A stretch of DNA of 64,000 nucleotides from JAALLB01 sp017643495 (GTDB taxonomy: Bacteria > Pseudomonadota > Alphaproteobacteria > Rhizobiales > Rhizobiaceae), in NCBI GenBank assembly GCA_965216105.1, contig OZ244147.1:2914001-2978000 (forward strand), written 5' to 3'. The position numbers and the translations under genes are program-made. Below, piece after piece: positions 26,933-36,077 of this stretch. Below the pieces are notes generated by a model. It was not told where the DNA came from. It did not search any database and saw only the letters and a program-made list of their open reading frames with translations. Each line of letters starts with the position of its first letter. Position 1 is the stretch's first letter.

Positions 26933-27862
26933 ATGGGACTGGTCTGCGGGCTGATTGGTGCCCCCGTACAATCCGGCACACATCAGGAGGGGTGTCTGAT
27001 GGGCCCTGATGCCTTGCGGACTGCCGGGATCGCTGAAAGTCTCGCTTCCCTGAATCACAGTGTACAGGATTACGGGAACTTGCCGCGTCCCGCATTCGGC
27101 ACAATCAGCCACCCCAACAAGGCCGTCCGCCATCTTGCCGAAACTGCCGGGTGGATAGAGAGTTTGCAGGAAGCCGCATACCAGGCAGCACGCGAGACAG
27201 ACTTTCCGATATTTCTGGGTGGCGACCACAGCATGGCAGCGGGCACCGTACCCGGTGTCGCCCGCCATTGCGATGAATTGGGTCAGCCGCAATTTGTTCT
27301 CTGGCTTGATGCCCATCCGGACATTCATTCACTGGACAGCACCCGCAGCGGAAACCTGCACGGTACACCCGTTGCCTATTTCACCGGGCAGTCCGGCTTT
27401 GCGAATGCTTATCCGGACGTTGCGGCGGTCATCAAGAATGAAAATATCTGCATGATGGGCCTGCGTTCGGTAGACGGCGCGGAAAAGGCCATTCTGGAAC
27501 AGGCAGGCATAGAAGTGTTCGACATGCGGGCAATTGACGAACATGGAGTTGCAAAACCCCTGCGCGCGTTTCTTGACAAGGTGAAGAAATCGAACGGCAG
27601 GCTGCATGTGAGTTTTGATGTCGACTTTCTAGATCCCGAAATCGCCCCTGCAGTGGGAACCACAGTACCGGGCGGAGCCACTTTCCGCGAAGCACACCTG
27701 ATCATGGAACACTTGTGCGACAGCGGGCTCGTCACCTCGCTTGATCTTGTCGAGCTCAACCCGTTTCTCGATGAACGCGGGCGCACGGCAAAACTGATGG
27801 TCGATCTTTGCGCAAGCCTGCTGGGACGCAAGGTTCTGGACCGCCCGACACGCAGTTTCTGA
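26933..27862 (+). CDS. rocF: Arginase
   Basis: 309 residues from the ATG at 26933 (GGGAG site); the open frame upstream is AT-rich and not coding. Manganese ligands match ureohydrolases: GGDHS (H99), DAHPD (D126, H128, D130) and SFDVDFLDP with two aspartates. The SRSGNLHGTP loop and the final EXNPXLD-like VELNPFLDERGRT are arginase-type rather than agmatinase-type. It hydrolyses arginine to ornithine and urea. Ornithine cyclodeaminase follows 21 bp later. Confidence 0.94.
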   Translation: MGLVCGLIGAPVQSGTHQEGCLMGPDALRTAGIAESLASLNHSVQDYGNLPRPAFGTISHPNKAVRHLAETAGWIESLQEAAYQAARETDFPIFLGGDHSMAAGTVPGVARHCDELGQPQFVLWLDAHPDIHSLDSTRSGNLHGTPVAYFTGQSGFANAYPDVAAVIKNENICMMGLRSVDGAEKAILEQAGIEVFDMRAIDEHGVAKPLRAFLDKVKKSNGRLHVSFDVDFLDPEIAPAVGTTVPGGATFREAHLIMEHLCDSGLVTSLDLVELNPFLDERGRTAKLMVDLCASLLGRKVLDRPTRSF

Positions 27863-27883
27863 TCCCACAATGAAGGAAAACCC

Positions 27884-28942
27884 ATGACCTCATCTGCTCC
27901 GCTGCCCTCCGAACTGGCCATGGTGCCCTTTGTCAGCGTGGAAAACATGATGCGCATCGTCAACACGATCGGCGCTGAAAAAATCCTTGCCGAACTTGCG
28001 GAGTATATCGAGGCAGATTTCCTGAGATGGGAAAAGTTTGACAAGACACCCAGAGTAGCGGCCCATTCTGCCGAGGGTGTGATCGAGCTCATGCCGACCA
28101 GCGATGGCGAAACCTACGGGTTCAAATATGTGAACGGCCATCCGGCAAACATGGCTCGCGGTTTCCAGACCGTCACTGCATTCGGAGTGCTTGCGCGTGT
28201 AGACACAGGTTACCCGCTGATGATTTCGGAAATGACTGTGCTCACCGCACTTCGCACAGCTGCAACATCGGCCGTTGCCGCCAGACAGCTGGCGCCCAGG
28301 AATGCAAAAACGATGGCCATGATCGGAAACGGCGCACAATGCGAATTTCAGGCATTGGCCTTTAAAACCGTTCTCGACATCGAAACTGTCCGCCTGTTCG
28401 ACATTGATCCCCAGGCAACCCGCAAGGCGGCAGCCAACCTTCAAGGAAGCGGACTGGAGGTCATTTCGTGCAATACTTCACAGGATGCCGTTAGCGGGGC
28501 GGAAATCATTACTACATGCACCGCTGACAAGCAGTATGCCACGATCCTAACGGACAACATGGTCGGCCCGGGCATACACATCAATGCGATCGGAGGAGAC
28601 TGTCCGGGAAAGACCGAGCTTCACAAGGATATCCTGCTGCGGTCTGACATTTTTGTCGAATATCCACCGCAGACCCGGATTGAAGGTGAAATCCAGCAAC
28701 TGCCGGAAGACCATGGTGTGACGGAATTGTGGGAAGTAATGGCTGGAACAAGCAAGGGCCGCAGTTCCGACAACCAGATTACGCTGTTTGACAGCGTTGG
28801 CTTTGCCATCGAGGATTTCTCGGCTCTGCGCTACATTCACAACCAACTTGAACGAACCGGGCATTACGTCGATCTGGACATGATCGCCGACCCTGATGAC
28901 CCCCGGGACCTGTACGGCATGGTTCAACGCGCAAAAGGCTGA
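27884..28942 (+). CDS. ocd: Ornithine cyclodeaminase
   Basis: 352 residues of the OCD/mu-crystallin family: NAD-binding MIGNGAQCEFQALAF, the substrate region MTVLTALRTAATSAVAARQLAP, and GGDCPGKTEL. It converts ornithine to proline and ammonia. Coupled to arginase and close to putA, it supplies the middle step of arginine to glutamate breakdown. The length and motifs fit true OCD rather than the shorter alanine dehydrogenase-like relatives. Confidence 0.93.
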   Translation: MTSSAPLPSELAMVPFVSVENMMRIVNTIGAEKILAELAEYIEADFLRWEKFDKTPRVAAHSAEGVIELMPTSDGETYGFKYVNGHPANMARGFQTVTAFGVLARVDTGYPLMISEMTVLTALRTAATSAVAARQLAPRNAKTMAMIGNGAQCEFQALAFKTVLDIETVRLFDIDPQATRKAAANLQGSGLEVISCNTSQDAVSGAEIITTCTADKQYATILTDNMVGPGIHINAIGGDCPGKTELHKDILLRSDIFVEYPPQTRIEGEIQQLPEDHGVTELWEVMAGTSKGRSSDNQITLFDSVGFAIEDFSALRYIHNQLERTGHYVDLDMIADPDDPRDLYGMVQRAKG

Positions 28943-28966
28943 TACTCCATGCGTCCTTTCTCCAGA

Positions 28967-29437
28967 CTAGTCGAACATGGCTGTATCTTTCACCGCTTCC
29001 ATAACAACGTATGTCGAAGTGTGGGCAACATGGGGCATGGCCGAAAGCGTATCCCCGAGCAGTTTCCGGTAGTCCGAGATATTGCGGGTGCGCACCTTGA
29101 GCAGATAGTCAAAACTTCCGGCGATCATGTGACATTGCTCAACCTCAGGCAGCTTCACAACTGCATCGTTGAAAGCGTGCAAGGCCTCCTCCTTTGTGTC
29201 GTTGAGTTTGACCTCGACAAAGGCAATGTGATCAAGCCCGAGCTTTACGGGGTCGAGTAATGCACGGTATCCCAGAATGTAGCCACGCTCTTCCAGCGAC
29301 CGCAAACGGGCATGGCATGGCGTTTTGGACAAACCGACCCGCTCGGATAGTTCAGTTACTGTGATGCGGGCATGGTGGCTGATCTCCTGAAGAATCTTCC
29401 GGTCAATTCGGTCGATTTCCCTTCCTTTTCCATCCAT
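28967..29437 (-). CDS. putR: Lrp/AsnC family regulator of putA (PutR-like)
   Basis: 156 residues: helix-turn-helix TVTELSERVGLSKTPCHARLRSLEERGYI (about 26-54) and RAM domain. It is divergent from putA across a 123-bp AT-rich region. In alphaproteobacteria an Lrp-type activator, PutR, placed in this way turns on putA in response to proline. Name assigned by position and family. Confidence 0.88.
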   Translation of the reverse strand: MDGKGREIDRIDRKILQEISHHARITVTELSERVGLSKTPCHARLRSLEERGYILGYRALLDPVKLGLDHIAFVEVKLNDTKEEALHAFNDAVVKLPEVEQCHMIAGSFDYLLKVRTRNISDYRKLLGDTLSAMPHVAHTSTYVVMEAVKDTAMFD

Positions 29438-29451
29438 TGAAAAAATATTCC

Positions 29452-29490
29452 CTGATTTTCATTTATATTTTGTTGATTTATTCTGATTTT
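29452..29490. promoter_or_regulatory. Phased TGATTT repeats between putR and putA
   Basis: TGATTT occurs at 29453, 29474 and 29484, and the longer CTGATTTT at 29452 and 29483. Spacings of 21, 10 and 31 bp put the copies on one face of the helix, as expected for an Lrp-type protein wrapping DNA. Confidence 0.45.
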
Positions 29491-29560
29491 AGTTAATTCT
29501 ATAGGAAAAATCAATTCATCATTCCTGATAAACTGTGCAGATCGTTTCAGGGGTGATGTC

Positions 29561-32500
29561 ATGAAAGCACGCTTTGCAATTTCTCCGGGTGAAAACAGGG
29601 AAAAAATTGTCCTTCAACAGTTATTGGCCGAAGCCGGTCCTGAACCGGAACTGCGTAAAAGGATAACCGGCCGCGCCATTGAGCTTGTAGAGCATATCCG
29701 GTCCGGCAGCCGGCCCGGCATGATGGAACTGTTTCTTGCCGAATACGGTCTTTCAACCGATGAGGGTGTTGCCCTCATGTGTCTTGCAGAGGCCTTGCTG
29801 AGGGTTCCGGATGGAGACACGATAGATGCGTTGATTGAAGACAAGGTTGCTCCGAGTGAATGGGGCAAGCACCTTGGGCAATCACACTCACCGTTGGTCA
29901 ACGCTTCAACCTGGGCCCTGTTTCTAACCGGCAAGGTTCTCGACGACGAAGAAACCAGCCCGATGGCAGGCATCCTCCACGGTGCAATCAAGCGCCTTGG
30001 AGAGCCGATTATCCGTCAGGCGGTTACCCGCGCCATGAAAGAGATGGGCAGGCAGTTCGTTCTTGGCGAAACAATTGAAAAGGCAATGTCACGCGCTGCG
30101 GCAAACAAGGAAAAAGAAGGTTTTACCTATTCCTATGACATGCTGGGTGAAGCGGCACGCACCGAGCGCGATGCCAAACGCTACCACCTCGCCTATTCCG
30201 ATGCGATTGGCGAGCTTGCAAAAGTAAGCAATTCTGACGACATCCGCGACAATCCGGGCATCTCGATCAAACTTTCGGCACTTCATCCGCGATACGAAAC
30301 GCTGAAGCACGAACGCGTCATGACCGAACTCGTGCCCCGCGCAAGGTCCCTGGCCATCCTCGCCAAATCTGCAGGTATCGGCTTCAACATTGATGCGGAG
30401 GAAGCTGCCCGCCTGGAAATTTCCATGGACGTGATTGAGGCCATTCTCAGTGATCCTGTCCTGAAAGGCTGGGACGGATTTGGTGTGGTTGTGCAAGCCT
30501 ATGGCATTCGTGCCCCGCAGGTACTGGATTGGCTTCATGAACTTGCACGCAAGCTTGATCGCAAGATCATGGTCAGACTTGTGAAAGGTGCTTACTGGGA
30601 TACGGAAATCAAGCTTTCGCAAGTCGAGGGTCATGAAGCCTTTCCGGTATTCACCCAAAAGGCTTCCACCGATGTGAGTTATATTTGTTGCGCGAGAAAA
30701 CTGTTGTCCATGACGGACCACATCTATCCGCAATTTGCCACCCACAATGCGCATACGGTTGCAGCCATTCTGGAAATGGCAGAGGACCGGAAAGCATTTG
30801 AATTCCAGCGCCTGCACGGCATGGGAGAAGCGCTTCATGATGCCGTGCTGAAACAAAACGGCACACGCTGCCGAATTTACGCGCCGGTTGGTGCCCACAA
30901 GGACCTGCTCGCCTACCTTGTCCGGCGGTTGCTGGAAAACGGAGCCAACTCCTCATTTGTGAACCAGATCGTTGATGAGGACGTACCTGCTGAAGAAGTT
31001 GCAGCCGATCCGTTCGGCAAGGTCGAAACATGGATTAACGAGCCGCACAATCCTGCGATTAGAATGCCGGCTGACCTGTTTCAGCCGGAACGACAGAATT
31101 CACGTGGCTGGGACCTCAATGAGCCGGCGACCCTTCTTGAACTTGAAAGCGGCATGGCACCGTTCCGCAAGAAAACATGGAACTTTGCTGCACGCTCCAA
31201 AACCCCGCACGAGATCACCAGCCCGGCCACTGGCAACCCGGTCGGGCGGGTAAAGTTCTTCAATGCAGACGAAGCAGGAAAAGCCTGCAACAAGGCCACG
31301 CCCTGGAGTGGTACAAGTGCCCGCGAAAGAGCCGGGATTCTCCGGAAGACCGCGGCCCTTTATGAAGAAAATGCACACGAAATATTCGCGCTGCTTTCCC
31401 GGGAAGCGGGCAAAACCCTGCTGGACTGTGTCGGGGAATTGAGGGAAGCGGTAGACTTTCTCCGGTTTTACGCAAAAGAGGCCGAAAAGGGAAAGGGTGA
31501 AGCGCTTGGCGTATTCGGCTGTATTTCACCCTGGAACTTTCCACTTGCGATCTTCACCGGACAGATTTCAGCAGCGCTTGCTGCAGGAAACGGCGTGGTT
31601 GCCAAACCGGCAGAATCCACGCCTCTCATCGCCTCGCTGGCCGTATCGCTGATGCACAAGGCCGGAGTTCCAAAACCCGTGCTGCAATTGCTGGCAGGCA
31701 CCGGACGCGAGGTCGGCAGCATCCTGTCCAGCCATCCACGGATAGCGGGCATCTGCTTTACGGGTTCCACGGCCACCGCGCAGACCATTCACCGCTCCAT
31801 GGCGAGCCACTTGTTGTCCTCGGCGCCCTTGATTGCCGAAACGGGCGGGCTCAATGCCATGATAGTTGATTCAACGGCATTGCCTGAACAAGCCGTGCGC
31901 GATGTTCTGGCTTCCGCTTTTCAATCGGCCGGACAGCGATGCAGTGCCTTGCGGGTTTTGTACATCCAGGAAGACGTGGCCGATACATTTCTTACCATGT
32001 TGTTCGGGGCGATGGACGAATTGAAAGTCGACGACCCGGCGGAATTTGATACCGATGTCGGGCCGGTGATCGACAAGCAGGCCTGCGCAAAAATCGAGGC
32101 GCACATCGCAAAGGCACGTGAAAGTGGTCGCTTGATGAAAGAAACCGACGCTCCCGGTGAAGGCAATTTCGTTGCCCCCACTGTTATCCGGGTTAACGGC
32201 ATTGCCGACCTGGAAGAGGAGATATTTGGCCCTGTCCTCCACATTGCCACGTTCAAGGGGCACGAGATTGACAGTGTCATTGAACAAGTCAATGCCACCG
32301 GCTACGGCCTTACCTTTGGTCTCCATACCCGTATTGATGACCGGGTACAGCACATTGTCGACCACATTGAAGCCGGCAATATCTATGTCAACCGCAACCA
32401 GATTGGCGCGGTTGTCGGCTCACAACCCTTTGGCGGCGAAGGCCTCAGCGGTACAGGCCCGAAAGCAGGCGGCCCGCTTTATCTGAAACGGTTTATGAAG

Positions 32501-32905
32501 CCGGGCTCATTTGAGCAGGTTTCTCCAGTGGCAAAACCTGTCGAACTGCCGGGACCAACCGGGGAATCCAACCGCTACAGCACCAAAGCCCGCCGGCACG
32601 TGCTTTGCCTTGGTCCGGGGAGCGCGCTTGCTGAACAGCAGGCAGAAACAGCGCGTGGGCTGGGTTGCGAAGCCGTGATTGGGGATGCTTCCGACCTGAC
32701 AGGCCTCAACACCAAAACGCTGCTTGATGCGGTTGTGCTGTTTGACGAGGATGCAGGGAATGTTCGCACTGCCCTTGCGGAACGCGCCGGACCGATTGTT
32801 CCGCTGCTTGCAAATGAAGACTTTGCGCAGTGGCTGGTTACCGAAAGGCATGTCTGCATTGACACCACCGCTGCGGGAGGGAATGCAGAACTGATCGGCA
32901 GCTAG
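29561..32905 (+). CDS. putA: Bifunctional proline dehydrogenase / P5C dehydrogenase
   Basis: 1114 residues. The N-terminal half is the FAD proline dehydrogenase barrel (about 70-480; DAEEAARLE, VRLVKGAYWD, FATHNAHTVA). The second half is an aldehyde dehydrogenase (about 520-1000; SPWNFPLAIFTGQISAALAAGN, the AETGGLNAMI loop, catalytic C794 in SAGQRCSALR). The enzyme oxidises proline to glutamate with channelling. There is no N-terminal ribbon-helix-helix DNA-binding domain, in keeping with regulation by a separate PutR. About 100 C-terminal residues lie beyond the ALDH fold and are partly degenerate. Confidence 0.95.
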   Translation: MKARFAISPGENREKIVLQQLLAEAGPEPELRKRITGRAIELVEHIRSGSRPGMMELFLAEYGLSTDEGVALMCLAEALLRVPDGDTIDALIEDKVAPSEWGKHLGQSHSPLVNASTWALFLTGKVLDDEETSPMAGILHGAIKRLGEPIIRQAVTRAMKEMGRQFVLGETIEKAMSRAAANKEKEGFTYSYDMLGEAARTERDAKRYHLAYSDAIGELAKVSNSDDIRDNPGISIKLSALHPRYETLKHERVMTELVPRARSLAILAKSAGIGFNIDAEEAARLEISMDVIEAILSDPVLKGWDGFGVVVQAYGIRAPQVLDWLHELARKLDRKIMVRLVKGAYWDTEIKLSQVEGHEAFPVFTQKASTDVSYICCARKLLSMTDHIYPQFATHNAHTVAAILEMAEDRKAFEFQRLHGMGEALHDAVLKQNGTRCRIYAPVGAHKDLLAYLVRRLLENGANSSFVNQIVDEDVPAEEVAADPFGKVETWINEPHNPAIRMPADLFQPERQNSRGWDLNEPATLLELESGMAPFRKKTWNFAARSKTPHEITSPATGNPVGRVKFFNADEAGKACNKATPWSGTSARERAGILRKTAALYEENAHEIFALLSREAGKTLLDCVGELREAVDFLRFYAKEAEKGKGEALGVFGCISPWNFPLAIFTGQISAALAAGNGVVAKPAESTPLIASLAVSLMHKAGVPKPVLQLLAGTGREVGSILSSHPRIAGICFTGSTATAQTIHRSMASHLLSSAPLIAETGGLNAMIVDSTALPEQAVRDVLASAFQSAGQRCSALRVLYIQEDVADTFLTMLFGAMDELKVDDPAEFDTDVGPVIDKQACAKIEAHIAKARESGRLMKETDAPGEGNFVAPTVIRVNGIADLEEEIFGPVLHIATFKGHEIDSVIEQVNATGYGLTFGLHTRIDDRVQHIVDHIEAGNIYVNRNQIGAVVGSQPFGGEGLSGTGPKAGGPLYLKRFMKPGSFEQVSPVAKPVELPGPTGESNRYSTKARRHVLCLGPGSALAEQQAETARGLGCEAVIGDASDLTGLNTKTLLDAVVLFDEDAGNVRTALAERAGPIVPLLANEDFAQWLVTERHVCIDTTAAGGNAELIGS

Positions 32906-32969
32906 ATTTTTTCCTTTTCTCCCGCCTCCGGATGTTGCACACAGTGCGCGGAAGCATCGGAAACACGTC

Positions 32970-33716
32970 ATGCCCTACAGAAAAGAACTGATTGAACAGC
33001 TTGTCCCGGCAGTGCGACTGGCAGGTGATGAGATCATGCGTATCTATCACCGCAACCCGGATGCGGAAATCAAGCTTGACGGTTCGCCGGTAACAGAAGC
33101 AGACCAGAAAGCTGAAACCATCCTGCTCGCTGCCCTGCGTCAACACGCACCGGATATCACGATCATTTCCGAGGAAAACGCAAACAGCCATGCCATCGAT
33201 GCGCCAGACAGGTTTTTTCTCGTGGACCCCCTGGACGGCACAAAGGAATTCCTGAAACGCGACGGCAAGGGAAGCTTCACTGTCAATATCGGCCTCGTGG
33301 AAAACCGGGTTCCGGTTCTGGGCATTGTCTATGCACCCGCCCTCGAAAAGATGTTTACAGGCTCAACCGGCGACGGCGCCTTTTTGAACGAACAGCCCAT
33401 ACATGCCAGAAAACCGCACAACGGCGAGCGAACTGCCGTTGCCAGTGCGTCGCACAGGGACGAGATGACCAACCAGTGGCTTGCCGAGAACGACATATCC
33501 AGAACCGTCTCCATCGGTTCGTCACTGAAGTTCTGTCTGGTGGCAAGCGGCGAGGCGGACATATATCCGCGTTTCGGTCCAACCATGGAATGGGATACTG
33601 CAGCCGGACAAGCCGTGTTGCTGGCAGCCGGTGGTCACGTGACAACACCTGAAAACACCCCGTTCCTCTACGGCAAAGACGAATACCGGAACGGTCCGTT
33701 CATTGCATCGGCCTGA
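32970..33716 (+). CDS. cysQ: 3'(2'),5'-bisphosphate nucleotidase CysQ
   Basis: 248 residues of the inositol monophosphatase fold. Metal-binding motifs are EENA (glutamate at about 70), DPLDGTKEF and EWDTAAGQA. It removes the 3' phosphate from PAP, the by-product of sulfate activation. DGTKEF and the length fit CysQ rather than SuhB. It is on the same strand as plcP, but Pho-type repeats separate them, so it need not be cotranscribed. Confidence 0.92.
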   Translation: MPYRKELIEQLVPAVRLAGDEIMRIYHRNPDAEIKLDGSPVTEADQKAETILLAALRQHAPDITIISEENANSHAIDAPDRFFLVDPLDGTKEFLKRDGKGSFTVNIGLVENRVPVLGIVYAPALEKMFTGSTGDGAFLNEQPIHARKPHNGERTAVASASHRDEMTNQWLAENDISRTVSIGSSLKFCLVASGEADIYPRFGPTMEWDTAAGQAVLLAAGGHVTTPENTPFLYGKDEYRNGPFIASA

Positions 33717-33777
33717 GAGGGAAACAACCGCAATCAGCAAGCGGCCAAGACTGCTGCAAACTTGTGGCTAACTGACC

Positions 33778-33828
33778 CTGTCACCAAGGCGTCACGGAAG
33801 CTTCTTCCAACTGTCATCTGTCACGGCT
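33778..33828 (+). promoter_or_regulatory. Tandem Pho boxes upstream of plcP
   Basis: Units of 7 bp recur every 11 bp: CTGTCAC (33778), GCGTCAC (33789), GCTTCTT (33800), CTGTCAT (33811), with a further CTGTCAC directly at 33818. The PhoB consensus is CTGTCAT-N4-CTGTCAT. The first two units and the fourth match well. The set ends about 36 bp before the plcP ATG. Confidence 0.65.
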
Positions 33829-33863
33829 AAGCGAAGACCATAACCAAGTGAGAAGGTCTTGCC

Positions 33864-34691
33864 ATGGACGTGCTCCAGCCGCTGAACATGAAATACCGTA
33901 CCGTATTCATCTCAGACATCCATCTCGGCACCAAACGCTCAAGAACCGATTTGCTCCTGCATTTTCTGAAACATGTGGAGTGTGAAAAGCTTTATTTGGT
34001 CGGTGACATCATCGACAACTGGGCATTGAAGCGCAAATGGTTCTGGCAGCAGACACATAATGACGTGATACAGAAAATCCTTCGCAAGGCGCGCAAGGGT
34101 ACAAAAGTTGTCTACATTCCGGGCAATCACGATGAAGCATTGCGTGCCTTCACCAACAATGATTTCGGGCGGATACAAATCCGGCTGAATGACATTCACA
34201 AAACAGCAGACGGAAAACGTTATCTCATCCTTCATGGTGACGAGTTCGACGGCGTTGTCCTCTATGCAAAATGGCTCGCGTTTCTGGGTGACCGCGCATA
34301 CGAGATCGCAGTTTCCCTGAACCACTATTACAACAAGGCCCGCCGTCTCATCGGCCTGCCCTACTGGTCCCTTTCAGCCTTCCTGAAACGCCGGGTAAAG
34401 CGTGCCGTGGAGTTCATCGGGAATTTCGAGGAGGCTGTTGTCCGTCGCGCCCAGGAAAAGAAAGTGGACGGCGTAGTCTGCGGGCACATTCACACACCGG
34501 AAATGCGCATGATCAACGGCATACATTACTGCAATGACGGTGATTGGGTGGAATCCTGTTCTGCCCTGGTCGAGCATTCTGACGGCCGGTTCGAACTGCT
34601 TGACTGGACCCGTTTTCAGGGACTGGAGATCACCAATGATGAAACCAACACGCTTGATGATCGCGACAGACGCCTGGTATCCGCAGGTTAA
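33864..34691 (+). CDS. plcP: PlcP-like metallophosphoesterase (phospholipase C; resembles LpxH)
   Basis: 275 residues of the calcineurin-like phosphoesterase fold: SDIHLGTKRS, GDIIDNW, GNHDEALR, LHGDEFDG and the C-terminal GHIHTPE supply the dimetal ligands. Such proteins are often annotated as UDP-diacylglucosamine hydrolase, but in Sinorhizobium meliloti the homologous PlcP splits phosphatidylcholine to diacylglycerol when phosphate is short. PlcP is chosen here because an Agt-like glycosyltransferase overlaps it downstream, Pho-type repeats precede it, and betaine-lipid genes lie 2 kb away. Activity is inferred, not shown. The ATG at 33864 has an AGAAGG site. Confidence 0.82.
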   Translation: MDVLQPLNMKYRTVFISDIHLGTKRSRTDLLLHFLKHVECEKLYLVGDIIDNWALKRKWFWQQTHNDVIQKILRKARKGTKVVYIPGNHDEALRAFTNNDFGRIQIRLNDIHKTADGKRYLILHGDEFDGVVLYAKWLAFLGDRAYEIAVSLNHYYNKARRLIGLPYWSLSAFLKRRVKRAVEFIGNFEEAVVRRAQEKKVDGVVCGHIHTPEMRMINGIHYCNDGDWVESCSALVEHSDGRFELLDWTRFQGLEITNDETNTLDDRDRRLVSAG

Positions 34692-35715
34692 CGGGGTTGT
34701 TCGCACTCTCGACAATACAGCAAGAACACTTGTTCAGCTTGGCCATACGGTGAAGGTGTTTTCCCATGAGGGGAAAAAAACCTGGCCACTGCCGTTCTAT
34801 CCGGAAATCCGGCTTGCGCATTTTTCGCAAAAGGAAATAGCGGCAGAGGTAAAAGCCTTCGAACCCGATTGCATCCACATTGCAACGGAAGGGCCTGTTG
34901 GTTTGGCGATGCGGCGTTACTGCCTGAACAACGGCCTTAGTTTTACCACCGGTTACCACACACGATTTGCAGAATATGCTTCAGCGCGCCTTCCTGTACC
35001 TGGTGTGGAAAAGGCAGTATACGCCTTGTTGCGATGGTTTCACCGACCCAGCAAAGCCGTCCTTACACCGACAAAAAGCATAAGCCGGGACCTTGAAGAA
35101 AAAGGGTTCCGCAATGTCATAACCTGGACGCGCGGGGTCGATCACCAGACATTCAGGGATTATGGGGAGAAACCGCCGCCGGGAACTGAACGACCGGTAC
35201 TTGCCTATGTTGGCAGGCTCGCCATTGAAAAGGGAATTGAGGACTTTCTTGGAGCAAAGGTGGACGGGACCAAGCTTGTAATTGGTGACGGCCCGTCACG
35301 TGCGCGGCTGGAGAAAAAATATCCTGATGCCGTCTTCACCGGATACCTGTTCGGCGAAGAACTTGCCCGCAAGATAAACAGTGCCGACCTGTTCGTTTTC
35401 CCAAGCAAGAGCGACACTTTCGGCCTTGTCATGATAGAGGCGATGGCCTGTGGTCTTCCCGTTGCCGCCTACCCTGTCATGGGGCCGGTCGATGTTGTCC
35501 AGGACGGGGTTTCGGGAGCACTCGACAAGGACCTTTCCAAGGCCATCGAACGAGGTCTCACCCTTGAACGTGAAGATGCAAAAGCGCACGCGGCGACGTA
35601 TACGTGGGAAAACACGGGACGGATGCTGCTCGACAATCTGGTCCCGGTGAGAGGCCGGCAGCACCCAGTTGAAGAACCGGAACAAAAACTGAAGGCTGAA
35701 ATGAGAAACGGCTGA
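34636..35715 (+). CDS. agt: GT4 glycosyltransferase, Agt-like (glycolipid synthase)
   Basis: 359 residues from the ATG at 34636 (GGAGA site; a second ATG follows immediately). It overlaps the plcP end by 56 bp. A GT-B fold with the N-terminal MIATDAWYPQVNGVVRTLDNTARTL motif and C-terminal sugar-nucleotide site FVFPSKSDTFGLVMIEAMACGLPVAAY. In marine and soil alphaproteobacteria the gene after plcP encodes Agt, which puts glucose or glucuronate on diacylglycerol, and this fits the order here. A mannosyltransferase role is the main alternative. Confidence 0.78.
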   Translation: MMKPTRLMIATDAWYPQVNGVVRTLDNTARTLVQLGHTVKVFSHEGKKTWPLPFYPEIRLAHFSQKEIAAEVKAFEPDCIHIATEGPVGLAMRRYCLNNGLSFTTGYHTRFAEYASARLPVPGVEKAVYALLRWFHRPSKAVLTPTKSISRDLEEKGFRNVITWTRGVDHQTFRDYGEKPPPGTERPVLAYVGRLAIEKGIEDFLGAKVDGTKLVIGDGPSRARLEKKYPDAVFTGYLFGEELARKINSADLFVFPSKSDTFGLVMIEAMACGLPVAAYPVMGPVDVVQDGVSGALDKDLSKAIERGLTLEREDAKAHAATYTWENTGRMLLDNLVPVRGRQHPVEEPEQKLKAEMRNG

Positions 35716-35729
35716 CCGGCCTTGCGGGA

Positions 35730-36077
35730 TTACAGCAGTATTTCAACCGCCTCGGAAGGGCGGCAAAGCCGGACACCTTTCGGTGTGCACACAATCGGGC
35801 GGTTAACGAGAACCGGATGCTCGATCATCGCATCGAGTATCGCTTCCTCGCTCACGCCGTCCTCAAGCAATCCAAGCTCTTCTGCCGGTGAGCGCTGAAC
35901 GCGCAAGGCTTCTCTCGGAGTGATGTCGGCCGCCGCAAAAAGTCCCAGCAACTGGGCACGCGTCCAGCCTTCGTCGAGATACTCGATCACGACCGGCTCT
36001 TGCCCGGAGTTCCGGATAATTTCAAGAACGTTCCTGGAAGTGCCGCAACCCGGATTGTGGTGAACAACAATAGTCAT
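35730..36077 (-). CDS. arsC: Arsenate reductase, glutaredoxin-linked
   Basis: 115 residues. The ArsC motif HNPGCGTSRN carries the catalytic cysteine C11; RPIVCTPKGVRLCRP near the end is the conserved arginine/glutaredoxin-type region. It reduces arsenate to arsenite with glutathione/glutaredoxin. Its ATG overlaps the aqpS stop by four bases, so arsenite is exported by the partner. It converges with agt, 14 bp apart. Confidence 0.93.
   Translation of the reverse strand: MTIVVHHNPGCGTSRNVLEIIRNSGQEPVVIEYLDEGWTRAQLLGLFAAADITPREALRVQRSPAEELGLLEDGVSEEAILDAMIEHPVLVNRPIVCTPKGVRLCRPSEAVEILL

Noticed and set aside
30089..30898. A 269-residue minus-strand frame opposite putA
   Set aside because: putA is intact with both active sites across this stretch; the antisense product shows no family features.
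33864..34691. LpxH (UDP-diacylglucosamine hydrolase) as the name of the metallophosphoesterase
   Set aside because: The fold allows it, but overlap with an Agt-like gene, Pho-type repeats and nearby betaine-lipid genes favour PlcP. An activity test would settle it.
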